This document shows, piece after piece, positions 38,701 through 46,808 of a DNA stretch of 64,000 nucleotides. This DNA comes from Acinetobacter tandoii DSM 14970 = CIP 107469 (lineage in GTDB: Bacteria > Pseudomonadota > Gammaproteobacteria > Pseudomonadales > Moraxellaceae): NCBI RefSeq assembly GCF_000400735.1, contig NZ_KE007367.1, forward strand, positions 197,146 through 261,145, given 5' to 3'. The stretch's first letter is position 1. Each line of letters starts with the position of its first letter. The notes below the pieces were generated by a model. The model had not been told where the DNA came from and ran no database searches. It saw only the letters and a program-made list of their open reading frames with translations. The position numbers were made by a program, and so were the translations under genes.

Positions 38701-39162
38701 AGATCCTCTGAAGAATTATTGGAGTTTCTTGCAGAATATGCTCAGCATGATAATTATCAAGCAATGCGTTTGATAAAACAGGCTTATGGTAAAGCTCAAG
38801 ATCAAATAAGATTTCAGGATCAACTGACTCGGTTATCAAATCTTTTTCTCGATCATGTTTTGATTGTAGATGCTAAAATTAAATTTTATATTAGAGATGA
38901 AATAAGTTATGCAAATTATTTGGAGTTTTTAGTAAATCTAAAGGCAATTGTAGGTAATGATTTTTTTCGCAATATCTATTATAGAGAGCATGAATGGGAA
39001 GAATTTAGTAAAGTGATGAAGATTCGGAAAAATAAAAAATATGAAGTACTAGTTTTAAAGAATATTAATCCTAAAGCTAAGTATATGCAGATATTGATTT
39101 CTATTCTTTTTTATAGTTTGTCTTTGAAGATTGTAAATAAACATTTAGATACAGTTACTTAA
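35740..39162 (+). CDS. Giant tyrosine recombinase (1140 aa)
   Basis: The start overlaps the upstream stop (ATGA), so translation is coupled. Residues 1-450 are unrecognised. About 470-620 resemble a core-binding SAM-like region (SLQTYKSVFSVELYCYAVEH). The catalytic domain then shows all expected residues: Arg641 in YRCGLRISEILGL, His775 and Arg778 in HTLRHSAANN, His837 in MLGHSSIEM and Tyr847 in ANHYLHVG. About 280 unrecognised residues follow. This is two to three times the size of ordinary integrases and has extensions on both sides. Codon use is very A/T-rich. Likely moves or excises DNA together with the 749-aa and AlpA-like proteins. Confidence 0.8.
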   Translation: MSKLSLELQTDLKNKAINLCCDITKLFDEFNSKKRKTDKSWRNLNVNTQKLIGVMQHELNAQLKLMSEIQLKNEYLTYWRELWFVEKTKIIDKYYDITKVVDLSIPDYFISNSAKKEINATPHKLIEGSQLNNFKNQLEKFWIEKEVFNCDSEYFKDIESKENLSTNHCLLRILFAQLTLSLIFHSNCPFENHLVSIVKTVFKNFTEYGVCDLSPIDGLEYIYDVKDASKLQANGFLLSYLIPNKRYANLFLDGNTYQSCQVSLEPITLIILNRLVAEIPKTHYLSLDQILGFDINDTNKFKNWMLNELRKISQNNEVVKKFKAKGFMAFNHIDYIAWNKRKVSIDGFLSALNVGKYATSAISINYLNQLEQRLKIPLEELRIQYVQNKLIKSEKVNQLSFQAIKCTDNFSNTMPKEVKRILRIGSKSNDQKRFKRSLKFNLAKVRNEYDLEFIKGESDPDIASLSVQICLLSWFEMNLTNGIKLSSLQTYKSVFSVELYCYAVEHSINLLDADQSDFEDMYEYILSVKIKNDKNTTLEETNLESYEKKHDTYSAALKQLKAFHKHISSVFNAPNLDDWFSYYKTENTQVCRSGYISKDMFKYIIDKLLPNSKRLFNLKMDCHDLRMVRMICILGYRCGLRISEILGLKLSDLTTLSLEKHENNSNKIEYWLFDEKIEFLKIQIRNNYDRQLKTRNAQRALCLSELLTEEELLEFCHLLKMIVINKKENRICLGANRFIFEKNGAGLIKASSVRQVFKCCLDLIFGDEQYNFSFHTLRHSAANNLAIVLKGSDQLRIAWTDYSDNHVKNIRNYILAESTSLEDRADVWKHLAYMLGHSSIEMTANHYLHVGMILYADACNRQENYIPRKLLQHLLPKHTKAGVGRSKKFIIDINILNYRKILCDYLRNRVGYKNELTPDYKMNGHQSHFLGGDHTLSLDQDVFLEELNTIQNPIVFSSDSELRKFFLEYIELIYSNRYYTQKRGNHKRSSEELLEFLAEYAQHDNYQAMRLIKQAYGKAQDQIRFQDQLTRLSNLFLDHVLIVDAKIKFYIRDEISYANYLEFLVNLKAIVGNDFFRNIYYREHEWEEFSKVMKIRKNKKYEVLVLKNINPKAKYMQILISILFYSLSLKIVNKHLDTVT

Positions 39163-39277
39163 GCTGCATATTGAGCAAGTATTTTTATATGTTGTACTTT
39201 AAATAAAAATATTTATACGTGCGTTAAATAATTTAACAGGTTTAAGAGTGCGATTTCAAAAAATGGAGGCGGACTAA

Positions 39278-39568
39278 ATGAAGCATACGTATATAGATGT
39301 AGATCATTGTATTCAAGAAGCTTTACAAGGGAATATTGTCCACTTAAACGATAATTTATATTTTTTAAGTGCTGAAACAGCCTTACAGCAAGTCCTTATA
39401 CCTGAGCATGTTTGCTGTACAGCACCATACTGGATCATTGGATATGAGTTGCCTAAACCGATTCAAAATAAACAGGAATTAGAGTCATTATTTGCATGGC
39501 ATAACTTTTTTGTTAAATTTGCTAGCAATGCTGATGAATTTAAAGAGTTTAACCCTAGGGGCGAGTAA
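39278..39568 (+). CDS. Unknown 96-aa island protein
   Basis: Ribosome site GGAGG about 9 nt before the ATG. Small acidic protein (MKHTYIDVDHCIQEALQGNI), with no signal or membrane segment and a C-terminal ELESLFAWHNFFVKFASNAD. It may belong to the recombinase module as a small accessory gene, but no family is recognised. Confidence 0.6.
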   Translation: MKHTYIDVDHCIQEALQGNIVHLNDNLYFLSAETALQQVLIPEHVCCTAPYWIIGYELPKPIQNKQELESLFAWHNFFVKFASNADEFKEFNPRGE

Positions 39569-39661
39569 TGAAACTTTATAGTGTCAGCCCTTATAGTTTT
39601 TAAATTCATCTTCATGAGTACATGATAACTTCAGTATTGACTGAATATTAAAGGATTATTT

Positions 39662-39961
39662 GTGAGTCGAAGTGTAAAGAGGCAACTCAGTTTCTTTTTA
39701 ATCGTACTTTGCGGAGTAATTGCCTATAATTATGTGGCTACTCGTCAAATAGAACATACGGTGGTGAATTCTAGCGTTCAAGAGCGAGAGCGAGCATTTA
39801 TGCAAAAACGAGCTGAATACATAAAAAATCACGGTGAGACCAGTATGGCTGATCAAGAAATTAAGCAAGAATTGGCATTCAGAAGAGCACATTTTTTAAT
39901 TAATAGTTCGTCTTCGTATCAGAGTGCTAAAGAGCAAGATCTTGAAAAATTTGTAAAGTGA
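39662..39961 (+). CDS. Unknown 99-aa membrane-anchored protein
   Basis: GTG start at 39662 with AGGA 6 nt upstream. One N-terminal membrane segment (about 8-24; LSFFLIVLCGVIAYNYV), then a charged helical, probably periplasmic part (VQERERAFMQKRAEYIKNHG). No family recognised. Confidence 0.55.
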   Translation: MSRSVKRQLSFFLIVLCGVIAYNYVATRQIEHTVVNSSVQERERAFMQKRAEYIKNHGETSMADQEIKQELAFRRAHFLINSSSSYQSAKEQDLEKFVK

Positions 39962-40282
39962 GGTACATATTATGGTAGATCAAATTATTTCTAAAGATAA
40001 TGCGAAAATATTCGCTGAATCCGCAGCAAAAAATTAGTAAGATGAAATAATAAAGTGTGACGATCTCAGGTCTATACTAAACGCAACTAATCAACCTCCT
40101 ATGAAAATCGTCAGAACTGGTAAAAATGTCATGGAGTTTTTAGAGGATTGATTTTTAAGACATTGTTTTATTTTTATTTGATCGCTGTGATTTTAATGAA
40201 GTATTGCGGGATCATTACTCAATTTTAATTTATGTCATAATTTATTAATCTTAATTTCAGATAAAAATCAAGGAAAAAATTA
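39962..40282. other. Intergenic region with tiny frames only
   Basis: 321 bp. Two very short frames (about 20 and 16 codons, from 39972 and near 40100) show no support beyond a start codon. Otherwise A/T-rich sequence with no recognisable element. Confidence 0.4.
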
Positions 40283-40558
40283 ATGTCGAGAAAGGTAATA
40301 ATGACTACAAATGAAAGACATCTTCAAGCATTAAATCAAATGCGTGCTAGCTACCGTGGTGTACAGCTTTTAAGGCAAGATAGAACTAGATTTATGCAAG
40401 ATGGGTCTATTGTTCAATCCAGCTTTTCTTCCACAAGCGATAGTAGGTATCCTGCATGTGATGAACTATCAATGGAAACGGATGAGAGTGATGTGTTGAA
40501 AGAAACTGCTGAAGCTATGTACGCATCTACAGGTGATACAATTTGGTTAAGCTTTTAA
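40283..40558 (+). CDS. Unknown 91-aa island protein
   Basis: AAGGA about 9 nt before the ATG. Polar protein with a basic N-terminal half (RHLQALNQMRASYRGVQLLR) and an acidic Ser-rich C-terminal half (SMETDESDVLKE). No family recognised; the size and charge would fit a phage- or island-type regulatory or inhibitor protein, which is speculation. Confidence 0.5.
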   Translation: MSRKVIMTTNERHLQALNQMRASYRGVQLLRQDRTRFMQDGSIVQSSFSSTSDSRYPACDELSMETDESDVLKETAEAMYASTGDTIWLSF

Positions 40559-40600
40559 ATATAAAATTCAAGCGCTTTATATCGTTTCAATGAGCAGAGT

Positions 40601-40783
40601 TCAAAATTGCTTGAGTACGTCGTCAATTGATATTTCCTCTTCCACATAGAAAATACCATTTTGATCTGCTTTCATTTTTTTAATAGTCATACCTTCAAGC
40701 TTGGCAATCTCGATTAAATCGTCAAGTATTTGATCTGCAATTTTATTTTTCCAATCATTTTCTGGGTCTAAAGGATTCGACAT
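40601..40783 (-). CDS. Unknown 60-aa acidic protein
   Basis: AGGAG 7 nt before the ATG. Sequence starts MSNPLDPENDWKNKIADQIL and ends EEEISIDDVLKQF; helical and acidic. It lies upstream of the truncated metallophosphoesterase on the same strand-side of the island. No family recognised. Confidence 0.55.
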   Translation of the reverse strand: MSNPLDPENDWKNKIADQILDDLIEIAKLEGMTIKKMKADQNGIFYVEEEISIDDVLKQF

Positions 40784-40882
40784 GAGTTTCTCCTAGTTCA
40801 TGGTGTAGAAGCTAAATCAACAGTTCTATAGGATGTATGATATTAGAGTTGGTTTAAATTGCTTCAATACGAGTATGACTAC

Positions 40883-41107
40883 TTAAACTTCGATGATCAA
40901 ATTTTCTCTAAACCCATTTTTACCTTGCTCTGGCGGATAACCCAATGGATTGATCACTAATCTACATCCATCGACTACAGTATCCACTGATGTATGCGTA
41001 TGTCCTGCAATCCATAATTTAAAGCCTTTTATATCTAAGTCATTAATAAAATAGGGATTGAGTGCTGCTGCAACAGGATGCGTACCCCAATATGGATCAA
41101 GACAAGC
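40883..41107 (-). pseudogene. Metallophosphoesterase, C-terminal fragment cut by IS21
   Basis: About 74 residues. CLDPYWGTHPVAAALNPYF, then LWIAGHTHTSVDTVVDG and VINPLGYPPEQGKNGF, match the C-terminal part of calcineurin-like phosphoesterases, with the final metal-binding GHTH motif. The N-terminal half with the first metal ligands is absent: coding stops exactly at the IS21 left end (41108) and does not resume on the other side. Confidence 0.75.
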
Positions 41108-41242
41108 TGTTCGGCGACAATTAGGATGACCGGTTGACGACAATTATCTTGGCCGGTTGGGTGTCACAATAGGTACCTTGTTTTCTGTTCGGAGTTCAAG
41201 GTGCCTGGACAACATATCACCCACCGACAAGAGGAGCTGTAT

Positions 41243-42721
41243 ATGCAGCATCGCCAACAAGGCATGACTCAAGAAATCGCTGCTGCGAAGTCTGCCATTT
41301 CCCCCCGCACTGCCCGACGTATTGAGCAGTCCAACACCTTACCCCGCGCTAAAGCTGATAGAGATTGGCGCACCCGCTAAGATCCACTGGAAGCCGTATG
41401 GGAAACCGATCTAGTTGTTCTTTTAAACGCTAAACCAGAGCTTACGCCTATTACTTTGCTGGAGCATTTGCAGGCGCTCTATCCAAACCAATATGACCAG
41501 CGAATTCTGAGAACATTGCAGCGTCGGGTTAAGAAATGGAAAGCACTACATGGCCCGGAGAAAGATGTCATCTTCCGCCAGCAAGCTCAACCCGGTTTAC
41601 AGGGCTTCTCTGATTTTACTCATCCTGATAGCCCGATCACCATTAAGCAGCAACCCTTTGCTCATTTGCTGTATCAGTTCCGCCTCGCTTATAGCGGCTG
41701 GCGTTCCATCACTGTGGTTCAGGGTGGTGAGAGCTATTCTGCCTTATCTACCGGTTTACAGCGTGCGCTGACGCAGGCTGGTGGCTGTCCGGTGGAGCAT
41801 CGCACCGATAGCCTCAGTGCCGCCAGGAACAATACGCAAAATGTCTGGACAGATGCCTATCAGGACTTGTGCGAGCATTACAACATGACGCCAACGCGCA
41901 ATAACCTGGGGCAATCGCATGAGAACGGCGTAGTGGAGTGCGCTAATGGCTCATTTAAACGCCGTCTGGCGCAGCACCTGCTACTTCGCGGCCACAGTGA
42001 CTTTGACAGTATCGAAGCCTACCAGGCCTTTATTGATCAAATCGTCGGCAAGCTAAACCAGCGCTCACGCAGCCGCTTTTTAGAAGAACAGCAAACCCTG
42101 CAAGCCTTACCGGAATATGATGCTGTTGATTACACCTTGCTGAGCATTAAAGTCACCCGTAGTGCCACCATTGAAGTGCGCCGGGTGGTGTACAGCGTGC
42201 CATCACGACTGATTGGCGAACGCCTGCAAGTACGGCTGTATCATAACAAACTGGTGCTCTATGTGGGCCAGCAAGTGGCGCTGACCTTGCCACGAATTTA
42301 CCCGGCCCTCGGCCAAAGCCGTGCACGTTGTATCAACTACCGGCATATTATCCGCTCACTGGCCGCTAAACCGCAGGCGTTTCGTTACTCGCAACTGCGG
42401 GATGATATCTTACCTGACGACAATTACCGGCAGTTGTGGCAGTTAGTGGATGATGCGTTACCAGCACAGGATGCCTGTAAATGGATAGTCACGGTGTTAT
42501 GGCTGGCGAGCGAATACGATAGCGAACAAGAGCTGGGAGAGACCTTGTTGCAAGAGGCCAGAGCCGGTCTGTTTGAAAGTGCCAAAACCATTCAGGAGCG
42601 CTTTTACACCCCGCAAAGCGCACCAGACATTAAGACAAAGCAACATAACCTGCAAAGTTATGATGCACTGCTAACGTCATTAAAGGCACAGGCGAAACAC
42701 GATGTGGAGGTGCCATTTTGA
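41243..42721 (+). pseudogene. istA: istA transposase with in-frame nonsense codon
   Basis: Reading starts MQHRQQGMTQEIAAAKSAIS with a canonical IstA N-terminal HTH, then runs to W-R-T-R followed by TAA at 41378-41380 (codon 46) and continues in the same frame as DPLEAVWETDLVVLLNAKP to 42721. IstA proteins keep this region continuous (RTR-x-DPLEAVW), so the stop is a point mutation. The DDE domain is otherwise intact (FSDFTHPDS, HRTDSLSAA, HENGVVECANG). A 421-aa product from a TTG at 41456 would lack the HTH. Its end overlaps istB. Confidence 0.85.
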
Positions 42722-43482
42722 CTTCCTCCGTTGCATTACTGCTCAAAGAATTAAGGCTGCCGGCGTTCGTCAGGCACTATGAAAAACTCTGGCAAACCGC
42801 GGTAGAAAAAGGCTGGTCGCACAGTGACTACCTTGCGGCATTATGCGAATACGAGCTCGCAGAGCGCTTTACACGGCGCACACAAAGCTGGGTACGCGAA
42901 GGGAGGCTGGCACCGGGAAAAACCTTAAGCACTCTGGATAACAGCGTGCTCAGCCGGACAAATCAAGCGCTCATCGCCAAGTTGCACCAAGACCTGTCCT
43001 GGGCACATCACGCCGATAATATCCTGCTGATTGGCCCCAGTGGCACCGGCAAAACACACATAGCCAATGCATTGGGTTACCGGCTGATTGAGCAAGGCAT
43101 ACGCTGCAAACTGTTTCCAGCCATTGGCTTGGTACAACAGTTACAACAAGCCAAGCGCGAACTGGATCTGATGAGCGAGATGAGCAAGCTGGATAAGTAT
43201 CAGGTGATCATCATTGATGACATTGGTTATGTGAAAAAAACCGATGCAGAAACCCAGGTACTGTTTGAATTTATCGCGCATCGATATGAAAGCGGTAGCC
43301 TGATCATCACAGCCAATCACCCGTTTAGTGCATGGGATCAGATCTTCCCAGACAGCATGATGACGGTAGCGGCCATAGATCGGCTGATCCACCACGCGAC
43401 AATTATAGAATTAGAAGGAGAAAGCTATCGAAAACAACATCAGTTAAAACAAGCTGGAAGTAGGAAAAATGAGAAAACCTAA
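42718..43482 (+). CDS. istB: IS21 helper ATPase
   Basis: 254 aa, DnaC/IstB-type AAA+ ATPase: Walker A GPSGTGKTHIANALG near residue 107, Walker B YQVIIIDDIGYV, sensor ITANHPFSAW. It begins at a TTG (42718) overlapping the istA stop, with GGAGGT 8 nt upstream, the usual IS21 arrangement. Intact, but transposition would need functional IstA. Confidence 0.9.
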   Translation: MTSSVALLLKELRLPAFVRHYEKLWQTAVEKGWSHSDYLAALCEYELAERFTRRTQSWVREGRLAPGKTLSTLDNSVLSRTNQALIAKLHQDLSWAHHADNILLIGPSGTGKTHIANALGYRLIEQGIRCKLFPAIGLVQQLQQAKRELDLMSEMSKLDKYQVIIIDDIGYVKKTDAETQVLFEFIAHRYESGSLIITANHPFSAWDQIFPDSMMTVAAIDRLIHHATIIELEGESYRKQHQLKQAGSRKNEKT

Positions 43483-43532
43483 CCGGCCATCATAATTGAC
43501 GCGAACCGGCCAAGATAGTTGACGCCGAACAG

Positions 43533-43811
43533 CGTTCTCAAAAGACTGATAAATCTGAGTTCTACGCTACTGTCGATATTAATTCTGAAGATATCCAAGA
43601 CAAGCTAGCCGAATGGCAGCATTACTATAACTGGATGAGACCACATTCAGCTTTGAAAGGTAAAACACCGATGGAAAGGTACTTTGAATTATGTGAAGAA
43701 ACCCCTTTCTCTGATGAGGTCCAGAAGCAATACAACCCATCAAATGAACGGATTCAACACTCCAATTACAAGATGGATTTAGAGATCGCTAAATTGAAAC
43801 GATCTCTATGA
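43533..43811 (+). pseudogene. IS481-type DDE transposase, C-terminal fragment
   Basis: 92 residues from the IS21 right end to TGA: RSQKTDKSEFYATVDI, WQHYYNWMRPHSALKGKTP and ERYFELCEETPFSDEV are typical of the last part of IS481-family transposases. The N-terminal and most of the catalytic domain are missing, removed at the IS21 boundary. Confidence 0.78.
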
Positions 43812-43897
43812 ATCACACACATAAATCAGCACGGATCAGATCTTCCTGTACTAGTAGAGAGCATCACGATCTGACCATTGATCTTATTTGTACGATT

Positions 43898-45142
43898 TTA
43901 ATCGATACTATTAACACAACTCAGAATCCAATCCTCATATTCTTGTAGCGTTTCTCGTAGCATATCCATAGGTCGTACGATATAGTGTCTTTCAACTAAT
44001 GCACTTGGTTTATGACCTGATATCTGGGCTAAAGATCCCTCATTGATTTTAGCCCATATAGCTAATGTTTTATATGACCTTCTCAATCCATGGGGTGTAA
44101 GTTCAATATTTAGTTTTTTACATATTTTCTCTAAACTATCGTAAGGATTGACAATATGACCACATTCAGCACCCTTACTGCTAAATATGAATTTAGAATC
44201 AGAATTTTTCCTTAGTTCTAAAAATAGGCTTTCAACATATGCCGTCAGAGGAATTAGGCGACCTTCATCTTCAATTTTATCTCTAACTTTTGCTGTTTTC
44301 CATCGAAAATCGACATCTGTCCATTTTAATGAAAGCAGCTCATTCTTTCTGCAACCAGTGATTAAACTACATATAAAAAAAATCGCAATTTTTCTACTAG
44401 TTAACTTATTTACCTCTTCAAACCATGGTTTTAGGTGTTGTTTCATCAAACAATCATTTTTGGCTTTGGAGGAAGGGACTTTATCTTTAACCTTCTTGGC
44501 GTTATATGATTTTGGAGGTATTAAGTTTTCATAGTCTTCATGTTCCTCGCACCAATTCAGAAAAGCGCGTGTGAGTCGATATGCTTTAGCTGATGTTGTA
44601 GGACGATAGTCATTTTGATCAAGCCAATCACAAAACACATCTGCAGTTAATTCAGAAAGCTTGTACTCAAACAGTTGATAAATGGGTTGATTAGTATAAA
44701 TACTATTTTTTTCAGGATCGTAACCACCTCTAGATAATTCGATATGATCCTGATAGCTTCTTGGTCGCCAATTAGGTTGTCTTGCTTTTAAATATTCAAA
44801 CCATACATCTTTAAATTTAATAGTTTTACGCTTTTCTTGTTTTAGCAGTTCTTTATTATCAGCTAAAGCTTTCTTACGCTCGATTAATGGGTCAATCCCT
44901 TTGTGGCACATAATCGCCAATTCTTGTGCATATTTACGAGCGTCATCTAATTTCCATACCTCAACGTCACCAATTTTGATACGACGGTTTTGAAGACCAA
45001 TACGGCCTTGGAAGATGTAGCTTTTATTATTTTTAGGTGTAACTTTAACACCGAATCCTGGGGTTTTCTCATCCCAAAAAAAAGTTGGTTTATTTTTGTC
45101 TGAGCAATCAATTTTATCAATAGCAGGTTTTGTTAACTTCAT
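43898..45142 (-). CDS. Tyrosine integrase of the island (P4-like)
   Basis: 414 aa. N-terminal arm-binding domain of the P4/CP4-57 type (PAIDKIDCSDKNKPTFFWDE, GFGVKVTPKNNKSYIFQGR), core-binding domain about 108-200, and a complete catalytic set: Arg265 (TGCRKNELLSL), His351 and Arg354 (HGLRRSY), His377 (SGHKPS), Tyr387 (ERHYIVR). It lies 149 bp inside the displaced tRNA 3' half, and its start is followed upstream by three GTAAGC sites with 11-bp period. This is the enzyme that most likely integrated the island at the tRNA(CAU) gene. Confidence 0.93.
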   Translation of the reverse strand: MKLTKPAIDKIDCSDKNKPTFFWDEKTPGFGVKVTPKNNKSYIFQGRIGLQNRRIKIGDVEVWKLDDARKYAQELAIMCHKGIDPLIERKKALADNKELLKQEKRKTIKFKDVWFEYLKARQPNWRPRSYQDHIELSRGGYDPEKNSIYTNQPIYQLFEYKLSELTADVFCDWLDQNDYRPTTSAKAYRLTRAFLNWCEEHEDYENLIPPKSYNAKKVKDKVPSSKAKNDCLMKQHLKPWFEEVNKLTSRKIAIFFICSLITGCRKNELLSLKWTDVDFRWKTAKVRDKIEDEGRLIPLTAYVESLFLELRKNSDSKFIFSSKGAECGHIVNPYDSLEKICKKLNIELTPHGLRRSYKTLAIWAKINEGSLAQISGHKPSALVERHYIVRPMDMLRETLQEYEDWILSCVNSID

Positions 45143-45145
45143 TAT

Positions 45146-45176
45146 AGTAAGCGTCTGGTAAGCAAGTAGTAAGCAA
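45146..45176. repeat. Three GTAAGC repeats with 11-bp period, right island end
   Basis: GTAAGC at 45147-45152, 45158-45163 and 45169-45174, immediately upstream of the integrase start. Same motif and spacing as 30905/30916 at the left end. Likely integrase or excisionase arm sites; they also overlap the integrase promoter region. Confidence 0.65.
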
Positions 45177-45291
45177 AATCAATATATATTAATCAACAAA
45201 AAGAGTGAATAATAAAATTTTAAAATTATATAAATATATGATAGTATTGATTTTATATCTGTGACTTGTTGATTTTTAATTACCATGTAAA

Positions 45292-45340
45292 CGGACTCAT
45301 AATCCGTTGGTCCCCAGTTCGAGTCTGGGTGGGCCCACCA
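45292..45340 (+). other. attR: displaced 3' half of the tRNA(CAU) gene
   Basis: 49 nt from the anticodon stem to CCA. The first 21 nt are identical to the intact gene; the T-arm is CCCAG/CTGGG instead of GACAG/CTGTC. No 5' half precedes it, so it is not a functional tRNA. It probably represents the original chromosomal 3' end displaced by island insertion. Confidence 0.88.
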
Positions 45341-45348
45341 TATATATC

Positions 45349-45384
45349 AACCACTTAGGTCTACTAATCCTAGGTGGTTTTTTA
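45349..45384 (+). terminator. tRNA terminator (original chromosomal allele)
   Basis: AACCACTTAGG / CCTAGGTGGTT with 9-nt loop and T-run. It is the homologue of 30855-30890 with paired (compensatory) base changes in the stem. Confidence 0.8.
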
Positions 45385-45457
45385 TTTTTAGAATTCGTGT
45401 AAGCACTTAAAATAATTCTCATAAATACAAAAATATTCATGAATAATCCACTTAAAT

Positions 45458-45484
45458 AAAAAAACCTCCAAATGGAGGTTTTTT
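45458..45484. terminator. Strong hairpin with A- and T-tracts
   Basis: AAAAAAACCTCCA / TGGAGGTTTTTT with a 2-nt loop, a bidirectional terminator between the tRNA remnant and the HEAT-repeat gene. Confidence 0.8.
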
Positions 45485-45732
45485 ATTATTTGACTGATTT
45501 GTGCATTTTAAGTACCCATCAAATTACGTATATCAGTTAACGCAATTTAGCACCATTTACTGTTATTACAGGTTTTAAATGACCTTTTCCATGACTGGAA
45601 CAAATTTAAAGAGTGTTTGATTTTAAGCTTGGAATAGCAGTATTAATAACATTTAAAAGGCTTGCACTTAAATTTAATTTATAATGACCTTGATCCCCTT
45701 ACCTTACTTCTAAGGGTATTCTATTTAGAAAT

Positions 45733-46374
45733 GTGAGTAGTATGAAAAATAACAGTAAGGTAATTTATTTATCCATTACAGCAGTAGTGATAGCGTTTAT
45801 AGGTTTGTTTATTTATTCCAAGAAAAGCGATGATGTAAGACTGAATCAACGAGCACAACCCTACAAGAACAGTACGAATGCTTTTATGGCGAATAGTGGT
45901 GCTACTGGCAATGCACAAAATCTTCTTTATAAGGCTGCTCCAAAATGGGCGCAGAGTATGATGGATATAAATGATAACTCTGCATATTCACAGGAAGATA
46001 AAATTCAAAAATTAGTTGAGTTGTTGAAGCAAAATGAAACGAATCCAGAGGCTTTAAGTGCAATTCTGATTACTTTGACCGCATTAAATCCTATTGAGGC
46101 GGCAGATGAAATTATTCCTTATTTAAAAAATCCTAATCCTAAGGTTCAAAGTGCGGCATTAGCTGTTCTCAATAATGCATCATTGCTTACTAAGCAGGAA
46201 CATGAGCTTAAGCATTCATTACCTCATAATGAAGCAGTACGTCGACGTATAGCAAATGCAGTCAATCAGCTTAAAGCAGACCCAAATACAACTAATGAAG
46301 TGAAGCAGGCTTTAATTTCAACATACACGGTGGCTAATCCATCATTAAAAGATATTCGGGTAACCAATCCATAA
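45733..46374 (+). CDS. Membrane-anchored HEAT-repeat protein of unknown function
   Basis: 213 aa (GTG at 45733; an ATG three codons on, at 45742, is equally possible and gives 210 aa). One N-terminal membrane segment (about 10-28; VIYLSITAVVIAFIGLFIY) followed by a linker and a helical-repeat part. AADEIIPYLKNPNPKVQSAA is a typical HEAT repeat (x-PYL-x-NPNP-x-V-x-SAA). Probably a periplasmic scaffold or binding module. No partner gene adjacent. Confidence 0.65.
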   Translation: MSSMKNNSKVIYLSITAVVIAFIGLFIYSKKSDDVRLNQRAQPYKNSTNAFMANSGATGNAQNLLYKAAPKWAQSMMDINDNSAYSQEDKIQKLVELLKQNETNPEALSAILITLTALNPIEAADEIIPYLKNPNPKVQSAALAVLNNASLLTKQEHELKHSLPHNEAVRRRIANAVNQLKADPNTTNEVKQALISTYTVANPSLKDIRVTNP

Positions 46375-46808
46375 ATTCCGAGCCAAGATGCGATAGCTAC
46401 TAATAAATCTAGTTTTATCATCTCATCACTTTTTAATAGAAAATAGATTTCATAGATATATACGAGATATAAAGTTCATAACGAATATATAAAATAAAAA
46501 CCTAAGTACAAAAAAACACCTATAAGGACGGTCATCGGGTTTATAGTCATCTTGGCTTGATGCTTCAAAGCAGTAGTAATTTTAATTCAAAGCAAAACTT
46601 AAAAACTTTTTCCTATAACAACTATATTAGTGTGGACGGATCAAATAGCAATCTCAAACAAACCTTAATAAACATTTTCTAGTACAAGGATCTTTCTGTT
46701 GCTGTGCAATAAATATAAAGAAAAGATAGCTTCTCGCTCTTTACAACCTATTCACTGTGGGAAAGTAAATAGGTTGTAAAAATACTATTGATATGTTAAA
46801 AATCTAAT
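46375..46808. other. Intergenic region without recognised features
   Basis: 434 bp between convergent genes, A/T-rich. I see no terminator with a good U-tract, RNA gene or repeat. Confidence 0.4.

Larger units (their letters stand above)
41108..43531 (+). mobile_element. IS21-family insertion sequence
   Basis: 2424 bp with terminal TGTTCGGCG / CGCCGAACA and the multiple internal end repeats typical of IS21: two units like GACAATTA...GACCGGTT at the left and two CCGGCCA...ATAnTTGACGC units at the right. Carries istA (nonsense mutation) and istB. Clearly higher GC than the surrounding island. No direct target duplication: left flank GACAA, right flank GTTCT; the flanks belong to two unrelated truncated genes. 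Confidence 0.88.
45341..45732. other. Post-island intergenic region
   Basis: 392 bp holding the old tRNA terminator, a chromosomal GTAAGC at 45399-45404, a second terminator hairpin at 45458-45484, and the upstream region of the HEAT-repeat gene. No other feature seen. Confidence 0.5.

Noticed and set aside
32950..39568. Naming the recombinase module as a gamma-mobile-trio or strand-biased element
   Set aside because: Organisation is reminiscent, but protein sizes differ and no search was possible; kept as a comparison only.
45292..45340. Second functional tRNA gene
   Set aside because: Only the 3' half is present; no D-arm or 5' acceptor strand precedes it.
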